Shown here piece after piece: positions 7,071-13,461 of a DNA stretch of 26,638 nt. The notes below the pieces were generated by a model, which was not told the DNA's origin, did not search any database, and saw only the letters and a list, made by a program, of their open reading frames with translations. This DNA comes from an uncultured Erysipelotrichaceae bacterium (GTDB lineage: Bacteria > Bacillota_I > Bacilli_A > RF39 > UBA660): positions 1-26,638 of the forward strand of contig CACZQZ010000004.1 of the NCBI GenBank assembly GCA_902783405.1, read 5' to 3'. Each line of letters begins with the position of its first letter. The first letter of the stretch is position 1. Position numbers and translations under genes: made by a program.

Positions 7071-8193
7071 GTTTTACATGAATTGTTTTAATTATATAGT
7101 TAAATTTTTCTCTATAATTAAACCCTGATTTTAATATGAAACTTTCTATATTTTTAAAAATATCATTTAATTCTATCGTTCTTTTTTCTATATCAATGTT
7201 ATTATAGTTTAGTAATTCCTGAAATAGTAATACTGTTGGAGCAAGACTTAATTCTAAAAAGGATTTAACAATTTCGGTGGAGGAACATTTAGATATTTCA
7301 ATATTTTCTTTTTCCGTTATAGATACTTTTAAAGAATGTGTAATTCGCATATCACTAAATTCAACATTTTTTCCGATTATATCAAAATTAATCGAAAATT
7401 GATTTTTTTTACCATATTTAAATAATTCATTTCTATTTTTGTTTTTCATAGAAAGAAATGTCTCATTTATTATTCCTTTTTCTAAAAAGTAATCTTCAAA
7501 TGCTAAGTATGTTCCAACTCTAATATTAAAATAGTTTCGAATATTGTATGGTAAAATAGCACCTTGTTTTGTAATGTAAGTAGTTTCTTCTGTGATTATA
7601 TCCCAATTATTTAATGCAAATAGTAATGCAAAAGTAGTTTTACCTCCAAGACTTGAATTATTAATTAATATATTTTGATTATCTTTATTTACTAATCCAC
7701 CGTGTATACCATACAGTTCTCCGTACATAAGATAAGGTGTTAATAGTAAAATATTAATCATTGTAATTGCTTTTTTATTTTTTTTTACAATCATGAAACA
7801 TTCTTGTTTATTTTTATTAAAAATATATATAAAATAGGCATAACATTTTATTATGTAATATTTTTTGTCTTTTGAGCATTTTGCAAGTGAAGTAGTTAAT
7901 GTCGCTTTGTTAAAATCTTTAATAGCATTTGTTTCAATTAAATCGTTACTTTTGATATAATTGTTTATTCTATTAAAAATATTTTCATCTTCTACAATAT
8001 ATGTAATCAAAGTGTTATTACTGTTTTGTCCTTTAAAAAGATTATTAAAAGCATTGGAAAAATCGATTAATTTTTTTGAATAAAATTCATAGTAACAATT
8101 TACTTGTGTTATTAACTTGTTGTTTTTAAAAGTAATTTCTTTTTTTTTATGATTTTTTTTGTATTGATTTATTTCATTTATGATCTGTCTCAT
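7063..8193 (-). CDS. HPr-kinase-like P-loop protein
   Basis: A 376-residue protein. Residues 1-150 are Lys/Asn/Ile-rich and unrecognised. Residues 160-205 resemble the core of HPr kinase/phosphorylase: GIHGG with H164, a Walker-A-like loop N179-SSLGGKT (first Gly of GxxxxGKT missing), then ITEET where HPr kinase has an acidic pair. Related HprK-like proteins occur next to nucleotidyltransferases in lasso-peptide clusters (for example the paeninodin kinase) and in the HprK-related systems near PqqD-like proteins. Its start overlaps the end of the upstream nucleotidyltransferase gene by 20 bases, with AGGAGG in front. It is clearly not the housekeeping HprK, since the N-terminal domain and capsid-like motif are lacking. 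The substrate is unknown; peptide or small-molecule phosphorylation is inference. Confidence 0.65.
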   Translation of the reverse strand: MRQIINEINQYKKNHKKKEITFKNNKLITQVNCYYEFYSKKLIDFSNAFNNLFKGQNSNNTLITYIVEDENIFNRINNYIKSNDLIETNAIKDFNKATLTTSLAKCSKDKKYYIIKCYAYFIYIFNKNKQECFMIVKKNKKAITMINILLLTPYLMYGELYGIHGGLVNKDNQNILINNSSLGGKTTFALLFALNNWDIITEETTYITKQGAILPYNIRNYFNIRVGTYLAFEDYFLEKGIINETFLSMKNKNRNELFKYGKKNQFSINFDIIGKNVEFSDMRITHSLKVSITEKENIEISKCSSTEIVKSFLELSLAPTVLLFQELLNYNNIDIEKRTIELNDIFKNIESFILKSGFNYREKFNYIIKTIHVKQK

Positions 8194-9271
8194 TATATAT
8201 CCTCCTATATTTATGAATTACATCATATGAAAATATTCGTTCTGTTATTGTTGAAGAAGTTATCATCTTTTTATTTTCATCTTCTTGCTCAAATATTATA
8301 TTTAATATATTTTCTGTTTTAATTTTACGTAATAAACTCTCAATTTGATTGCTTTTACTATCTGGAAATAATTCAGTTGTATATGTTAGTGAAAAATAAA
8401 TATATTTTTCTAAACTATATTTTTTAATCTCTTGATATAGAATATCTATATCAATTTCAGTAAAGTATTTTTTTATAAAATAATAAATGTCAATAAATTT
8501 ATATAAATCTAAAACTTTTCTTTTTTTTAATATACCGACTAGTGATGAATCTTTATAGAGATGTATACATAATTCTATAAAATTATGATAATAGTTTAAA
8601 GAATATATTGGGATGTTATCATTTTTTATAATTGAAATTCTATTTTTTAAAAAATAATCTACAATTTCATTATTGTTTTGACTCCAGTCTATTGAAAAAT
8701 TTAAATCAACATCAATGGTTTCGACAGCAGGATTATTGTTTTTTCTCACAAATGGTGCGGTTTCACCTCTGGTTAAAATACTTTTATCTAATTCTTCTTG
8801 TGTAAACTTTATTATTTTTTTATTTTTATAATCATATTTTCCTTGTATGAATCCTAAGTTATGTAAAATATTTGTTACTACTGGAATAGAATCCTTTTTT
8901 ATCAATATATCAATATCATTACTTGCTCTAGATCCGTATTTGAATAATGTATTATTTAAAATAGAACCTTTTAAAAAAACATATTCAATATTATTTTTAT
9001 CTAATTCATTAGAAATAATATTTATCCATTTATTTTGTTCTAATGTTCTCTCTTTTTGTAATTCATTTATCATGTATGTTGTGAAATATACTGGATAGTC
9101 AAATTTTCTTACACCGATTTTTTCCATCTTTTCATATGTTAAGCCGGCAACTCTATGGTATGTTAGGTATCCTAAAATATTAATCCAATTTACATTATTT
9201 AAAAAAAAATCATCGTGTACATTTACATCATATTTTAATAATTCCAAAATTAATTTATGTTCTTGATTCAT
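8174..9271 (-). CDS. nucleotidyltransferase-family protein (PF14907-like)
   Basis: A 365-residue protein. The signature is FLKGSIL (99-105) followed by R115 and the metal-binding pair D119-x-D121 in SNDIDILI, as in the uncharacterised nucleotidyltransferase family NTP_transf_5 (PF14907) of the Pol-beta-like fold. A third acidic position may be in the ETIDVDLNF segment (about 185-193). The start is set by GGGAGG upstream. It is the first gene of a minus-strand two-gene unit with the HPr-kinase-like gene. This family is common in RiPP and exopolysaccharide clusters, usually beside HprK-like, PqqD-like or asparagine-synthase-like genes; none of the latter two are here. The reaction and substrate are unknown. 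Confidence 0.72.
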   Translation of the reverse strand: MNQEHKLILELLKYDVNVHDDFFLNNVNWINILGYLTYHRVAGLTYEKMEKIGVRKFDYPVYFTTYMINELQKERTLEQNKWINIISNELDKNNIEYVFLKGSILNNTLFKYGSRASNDIDILIKKDSIPVVTNILHNLGFIQGKYDYKNKKIIKFTQEELDKSILTRGETAPFVRKNNNPAVETIDVDLNFSIDWSQNNNEIVDYFLKNRISIIKNDNIPIYSLNYYHNFIELCIHLYKDSSLVGILKKRKVLDLYKFIDIYYFIKKYFTEIDIDILYQEIKKYSLEKYIYFSLTYTTELFPDSKSNQIESLLRKIKTENILNIIFEQEDENKKMITSSTITERIFSYDVIHKYRRIYNETDHK

Positions 9272-9362
9272 ACATTATTTGCCTCCCACAATGAAATTAA
9301 AGTATTTAATATATTCTATCATAAATCATCAAATTTAGAAATAAATTTTTCATATAGATTGT

Positions 9363-9391
9363 TTGTGTTATTTTAAGTTTTGTGATAAAAT
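9363..9391 (+). promoter_or_regulatory. promoter in the divergent intergenic region
   Basis: TTGTGT (9363-9368), 17-base spacer, extended -10 TG-A-TAAAAT (9383-9391). It drives the aldo/keto reductase unit. The 149-base gap (9272-9420) also has to hold the minus-strand promoter, for which only a weak TATGAT box (reverse complement of 9318-9323) is visible. AAATCA (9401-9406) and TGATTT (9414-9419) form an inverted repeat around the reductase ribosome binding site. Confidence 0.65.
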
Positions 9392-9420
9392 ATGGGGAAT
9401 AAATCATTTGAGGTGATTTC

Positions 9421-10299
9421 ATGGATGATATTCGTATTTCAAAGATAGGATTAGGGACTTGGTTACTGGGTGGAGATGTTAAGGCAAATATTAATAATAA
9501 TGATGAAAAAGACTTAAATGCTATTAAGTATGCGATTAAAAATGGAATTAACCATATAGACACATCAGAAAGTTATTCTGGTGGAAAGAGTGAAATACTA
9601 ATTGGACAATCAATAAAATGTTTTGAACGTAATAAAATTTTTATTGCTACTAAAGTTAGAGAGTGGAATTTATCATATGATAAACTTATATTATCATGTA
9701 TGAAATCTTTAAAACGGTTGGATACAAATTATATAGATCTATATTATGTGCATAAACAAAATAAAGCAATTCCAATTGAAGAAACATGCAAAGCATTAAA
9801 CTATTTATTAGAAAAAGGTTTTATAAAAAATGTCGGATTATCAAATGTTGGCATAGAAACGATTGAAAAATTTAATTTATTATTAGATAAGCAAGTATAT
9901 GCAGTTCAAAATCAGTATAATTTGATTTGTAGAGAGTCTCAGGTTAAAGGAATTATTGAATATTGTAGAAAAAATAATATTAAATTTATATGTTGGAGAC
10001 CAATTTTATTATCATATCCGGGAGTCTCTGATCCGATGTATAAAAAAGGTACTTATCCTGTGCTTGATGAAATGGCAAAAAAATATCATGTTTCGAATGT
10101 TCAAGTCGTTGCTAAATGGTTGCTACAGCAAGATAACGTATATATTATATTTAAGAGTAATAATATAAAGCATATTCAGGAAATATTAGAAACACAAAAT
10201 TTTAATCTTTCAAGGAAAGATTGGCAAATATTAAACTATAATTTTCCAATTCAATTTGACAGGGGATGTGCAAGTAATGAATTTTATGAAGTTTCCTAA
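9421..10299 (+). CDS. aldo/keto reductase
   Basis: A 292-residue NAD(P)H-dependent oxidoreductase of the AKR superfamily (TIM barrel), which reduces carbonyl groups of aldehydes, ketones or sugars. The catalytic tetrad is visible: D47 and Y52 in IDTSESY, K78 in ATKV and H111 in YVHK. RISKIGLGTWLLGG at the N-terminus and LSNVG near residue 140 are typical of the family. GAGGTGAT precedes the start. Its 3' end overlaps the next gene by 23 bases, which couples it to the HAD/TrpD-like fusion. The C-terminal cofactor-binding region is present (IIFKSNN about 238-244). The substrate cannot be inferred from the sequence. Confidence 0.9.
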   Translation: MDDIRISKIGLGTWLLGGDVKANINNNDEKDLNAIKYAIKNGINHIDTSESYSGGKSEILIGQSIKCFERNKIFIATKVREWNLSYDKLILSCMKSLKRLDTNYIDLYYVHKQNKAIPIEETCKALNYLLEKGFIKNVGLSNVGIETIEKFNLLLDKQVYAVQNQYNLICRESQVKGIIEYCRKNNIKFICWRPILLSYPGVSDPMYKKGTYPVLDEMAKKYHVSNVQVVAKWLLQQDNVYIIFKSNNIKHIQEILETQNFNLSRKDWQILNYNFPIQFDRGCASNEFYEVS

Positions 10300-12079
10300 A
10301 GCATTTCTACTTGATTTAGACGGCACTGTATTGGATACAGAATCATTGTATTTACAATTAATGATGAATTATAATAAAAAATATGGTCTACATATTTCAA
10401 AACAATTTTATATTAATAACTTTTTAGGAAAATCTAGGGATGTTATATCAGAAATTATGAAAATAAGATGGAAAGATAAATATGATGAAAACGAATATTG
10501 GATGGGCTTATTAAAATATAGAAAAGATTATTTAAAAAATAATAAAGTTAAAGCAAAAGAAGGATTTTTAGAATTTATAAAATATGTAAAACTAAATCAT
10601 AGTTATATTGGAATTGTGACATCAAATTCTTTGGATTTAGTAAAATTTTTACTACAACAAGCAAATATAAATGAAAATGATTTCGATATTATTATTTGTA
10701 GAGATAATGTGGAAAAGATAAAACCATATTCAGATTTATATGAATTTGCTATAAAAAAATTAAGAATAAAAAAAGAAGATATCATTGTTATAGAAGATAG
10801 CCCTATCGGTATTGAGGCAGCTATAAATGCTAATTTAAAAATTATAAATATAAAAGATATTGCTTTTGTAAATAAAGATTTAAATCAGAAATGTTGCATG
10901 ACTATCAATTCATTCTATGATATCATTAATTTTATGAAAATGTTGGAGGTCAATATGGAAATAATCAAGTCAAAAAAAAACAAAGAACCTTTTGAATCTT
11001 TGTATAAATTGAATGTAGGTTTATCCTTAGATGAATATGAGGCAGAAGAAGCTATGAACATTATATTAAATGAATCGGATATACAAAAAAGAATTAGTTT
11101 ATTAACAATGTTATTAAATGGCATAATGATAAAAGGGCCAACGGTTAACGAAATTAGTGGATTATTAACTGCTTCATTAAATATGGATGATGTACTAAAA
11201 AGTAATAAGTTAGAAATTAAAATGCCTAATAATGATATGATTGTTGGCGTTGCATCTAGTGGAAAAAAAGGAATTAAAACAATTAATATAACAACCGTTT
11301 CATGTTTTGTAGCTGCTGCATGTGGTGTAAATATTGCGAAGGCATGTTCACATTCTACATCATCAAAGACTGGATCAACTGATTTTTTAGACATTTGTGG
11401 TATAAATGTAAATATACCATTTGAAAAAAAAGTTGAAATATTTAAAAAACACCATATTTCATTCTTTTCTATTGAAGAGACAACACCAAAATTTGCTAAA
11501 GTTTATGGTGGAATATTTTATGCACCACATGCAATGAGTTTTGGATTAGCAGGATTAAGTTTTCCAATAAAAGTTGATTCACTTGCATATGGATTATCAC
11601 ATCCAAATGTAAAATTATCTGCTGAAGTTTTGAAAAAATTTGGGGTGAAGAATGCACTTATCTATTCTTCAACATACGATGGTATTCATTTTTTAGATGA
11701 ACTGTTGCCAGTTGGATGTGTAAATTTTGCTAGGATTAAAAATGGGAATGTAGAAAAAACTATTTCAGCGGATATACATGAAGCTTTAGATTTGACATCT
11801 GGTTTTGATTTATCTAGTATTAAAGAAAAAGAAGATAAAAAAGACAATGTGATAGAATCTATAAAAATTTTACACGGTGATGGTACGGAAAGTCAAATTG
11901 ATACAATTTGTATTAATGTTGCAATATTTTTATTACTTGGTCATAAAGTAGATTCATTAGAAGAAGGTTATAGGAATGCAAAAAGTATAATTAAAACTAA
12001 TAAAGTATGGAATTTATTTTTAAATGTAGTTGAATTATATGGTGGTAGTAAAGAGTATATTGAAAGTTTACTACTTTAG
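10277..12079 (+). CDS. fusion: HAD phosphatase (beta-PGM-like) + TrpD-like phosphoribosyltransferase
   Basis: A 600-residue two-domain protein. Residues 1-225 are a HAD subfamily IA phosphatase/mutase: D13-L-D15-G-T, TSNS near 115-118, K149-P and IEDSPIG (172-178), as in beta-phosphoglucomutase-like enzymes. Residues 227-600 resemble anthranilate phosphoribosyltransferase and its relatives: NITT (337-340), SSKTGSTDFLD (362-372) and DE (474-475) are kept. The PRPP loop GTGGDG reads GVASSGKKG (324-332) and KHGN reads KACS, so the substrate is probably not anthranilate. The start at 10277 follows AGGGGA; an earlier ATG at 10256 is possible. M227 (position 10955) has its own GGAGGT, so the second domain may also be made separately. 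Ribosyl transfer or phosphorolysis followed by dephosphorylation is a plausible but unproven role. Confidence 0.75.
   Translation: MNFMKFPKAFLLDLDGTVLDTESLYLQLMMNYNKKYGLHISKQFYINNFLGKSRDVISEIMKIRWKDKYDENEYWMGLLKYRKDYLKNNKVKAKEGFLEFIKYVKLNHSYIGIVTSNSLDLVKFLLQQANINENDFDIIICRDNVEKIKPYSDLYEFAIKKLRIKKEDIIVIEDSPIGIEAAINANLKIINIKDIAFVNKDLNQKCCMTINSFYDIINFMKMLEVNMEIIKSKKNKEPFESLYKLNVGLSLDEYEAEEAMNIILNESDIQKRISLLTMLLNGIMIKGPTVNEISGLLTASLNMDDVLKSNKLEIKMPNNDMIVGVASSGKKGIKTINITTVSCFVAAACGVNIAKACSHSTSSKTGSTDFLDICGINVNIPFEKKVEIFKKHHISFFSIEETTPKFAKVYGGIFYAPHAMSFGLAGLSFPIKVDSLAYGLSHPNVKLSAEVLKKFGVKNALIYSSTYDGIHFLDELLPVGCVNFARIKNGNVEKTISADIHEALDLTSGFDLSSIKEKEDKKDNVIESIKILHGDGTESQIDTICINVAIFLLLGHKVDSLEEGYRNAKSIIKTNKVWNLFLNVVELYGGSKEYIESLLL
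10945..10957 (+). promoter_or_regulatory. internal ribosome binding site and start at the HAD/TrpD-like junction
   Basis: GGAGGT (10945-10950) lies four bases before an in-frame ATG (10955), exactly at the boundary between the two domains. The spacing is slightly short but workable. A run of nine A follows at about 10973-10981. It would allow a free 374-residue TrpD-like protein to be translated besides the fusion. Confidence 0.5.
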
Positions 12080-12196
12080 TTTTAAAATATTTCTTATAAA
12101 TTTGATTATGATTTTTAAATGATGTGAATTTATGATGGGTTTATAAAAGATTGAGGAAAATGCTAAAAAATTAATATTAAAGAGGTTTTAGAAGAT

Positions 12197-12466
12197 ATGA
12201 TTTATAAATTTAAATTCTTTTTTACAGATGGAACTTCACAACTTGGTGATGCTTGGAGTAAAAATCCGCGAACATTATATAATGATTTTGATGGGTTGAT
12301 GGATTGGAATGAGTTTGAACAATTACATAATGAAGATTTAACAGTTCATCAAGTTTTAGAATTAGCTATGGAAGTTTATAAACCAATAAGAAAAGAATAT
12401 TATAGAATTGAAATAGTCAATGTTGATACTGGTGAAGTTGTAGATTATATTGATATTAGAGAATAA
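12197..12466 (+). CDS. small acidic protein of unknown function
   Basis: An 89-residue protein with a weak AGAGGT ahead of the start. It begins with a beta-like YKFKFFFTDG segment and ends with a second one, YRIEIVNVDTGEVVDYI, with an acidic, Trp-containing helical middle. It has no signal or membrane segment and is likely cytosolic. It is not recognised as a named family. The layout resembles that of the protein at 12964 (aromatic strand, F-x-x-DG near the start, D-G-x-(V/L)-(V/I)-D-x-I at the end), suggesting remote paralogy. It is followed by a good intrinsic terminator. Confidence 0.65.
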   Translation: MIYKFKFFFTDGTSQLGDAWSKNPRTLYNDFDGLMDWNEFEQLHNEDLTVHQVLELAMEVYKPIRKEYYRIEIVNVDTGEVVDYIDIRE

Positions 12467-12508
12467 AATGAAAGGAAAAAATAGGGTATATTTGAAATAA
12501 TTATTTGC

Positions 12509-12533
12509 AGAAGGATTTTTTCCTTCTTTTTTT
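12509..12533 (+). terminator. intrinsic terminator after the 12197 gene
   Basis: AGAAGGA/TCCTTCT 7-bp stem with a T5 loop and seven T. It is followed directly by GTTGAAAAA, which gives a possible TTGAAA -35 (12535-12540). The same terminator-promoter junction recurs at 13377-13396. Confidence 0.85.
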
Positions 12534-12605
12534 GTTGAAAAAATTTGATAAATTAAATCTTATAACGATATAAAGAGAATAATAACAACTTATGAAAAAG
12601 ATTCA

Positions 12606-12923
12606 TTGCTTAATTTATTAATTAAAAATGATGAATTACAAAGAAAAATAAGAGGATATCATTATCGTAATAATAAATTATATTCACTAATAGTATTGTA
12701 TTTTGTAGAAGGTAAGAATGAATATTTATTATCAGCATTTAAATGGTATTTTGATGATAAAAACTTCTCTATTAAAAATATTAATAATTCATATAGTATT
12801 GATGATTGTTTGTTTTACGGCTTTCCAATTTTTGATAAAGATTACTATGATATTATGAAGAAAGTGATAATTAATTTAAATAAAAATTATAAAAACAAAA
12901 TAAGAATTAGAAATCAGTATTAA
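12606..12923 (+). CDS. hypothetical ORF with uncertain start, possibly a 5'-truncated gene
   Basis: An open frame giving 105 residues from a TTG at 12606. There is no convincing ribosome binding site for it. The frame stays open and protein-like upstream to 12552 (IKSYNDIKRIITTYEKDS) without any ATG, so either the gene uses an unusual start, has lost its 5' end, or is not expressed. The sequence is Lys/Asn/Tyr/Ile-rich with hydrophobic-aromatic periodicity (LIVLYFVEG, AFKWYFDD). It is not recognised. It lies between the two small paralogue-like genes. Confidence 0.4.
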   Translation: MLNLLIKNDELQRKIRGYHYRNNKLYSLIVLYFVEGKNEYLLSAFKWYFDDKNFSIKNINNSYSIDDCLFYGFPIFDKDYYDIMKKVIINLNKNYKNKIRIRNQY

Positions 12924-12963
12924 TTTGTGTTATTATGTTTGTAATGGATGGTGGTAAACTATT

Positions 12964-13275
12964 ATGATAAATTTAGAAGAATTAAAATTTAATAAGAATA
13001 ATCAATTATATGAAACCGGATATAGGATTGTGTATTTTTATGAAGATGGTAATTATTCTATTGGAGAGTTTTGTAAAACAATTGAAGGTTTTATGATTGG
13101 ATTTGCTGATAGTAACCCAATTATTGATGATGAAGATATACCAAAATTTATTTCAAATAAGGATTTATTAAATAGATGTTTAAAATATGATGAAAAAGCA
13201 ATTGGTGCTGCTATTTATAAAACAGATGGGACTTTAATTGATAGAATAAGTAGTAAAGCTAATAAAAAAATCTGA
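12964..13275 (+). CDS. small protein of unknown function, similar in layout to the 12197 product
   Basis: A 103-residue protein with only a weak GGTGG-like site upstream. Residues about 20-35 read YRIVYFYEDGNYSIGEF, comparable with YKFKFFFTDGTSQLGDA in the 12197 protein; an acidic middle follows, and the end is IYKTDGTLIDRI, comparable with IVNVDTGEVVDYI. A roughly 18-residue N-terminal extension is extra. No catalytic motif or membrane segment is visible. The likely fold is a small alpha/beta domain, by pattern only. Confidence 0.6.
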   Translation: MINLEELKFNKNNQLYETGYRIVYFYEDGNYSIGEFCKTIEGFMIGFADSNPIIDDEDIPKFISNKDLLNRCLKYDEKAIGAAIYKTDGTLIDRISSKANKKI

Positions 13276-13366
13276 GTTTTTTGTACTTAGTATTATCATG
13301 AAATAAATTTGATAATAAAGTAATGTTTTACCATTTTTTTAATGCTTAAAAATTTTTTACAAATAT

Positions 13367-13387
13367 AAGGAAGAAATTCCTTTTTTT
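13367..13387 (+). terminator. intrinsic terminator after the 12964 gene
   Basis: AAGGAA/TTCCTT stem with a GAAA tetraloop and a T run to 13387. It is followed directly by the promoter of the next gene. Confidence 0.8.
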
Positions 13388-13388
13388 G

Positions 13389-13418
13389 TTGAAAAATGGT
13401 TATAAATTATAGTATAAT
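13389..13418 (+). promoter_or_regulatory. promoter for the acyl-CoA-synthetase-like gene
   Basis: TTGAAA (13389-13394), 18-base spacer, perfect TATAAT (13413-13418). Downstream, AAGGGGA (13433-13439) precedes a three-codon ORF, Met-Lys-Gly-stop (13444-13455), which overlaps the AAAGGA binding site of the main gene. Confidence 0.75.
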
Positions 13419-13461
13419 TTAGTTAGAAGAATAAGGGGACATAATGAAAGGATAAAGTAAT

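Noticed and set aside
12592..12621. Short ATG ORF beginning MKKIHCL just before the TTG-start frame
   Set aside because: Only nine codons, not in frame with the downstream ORF and without a ribosome binding site.
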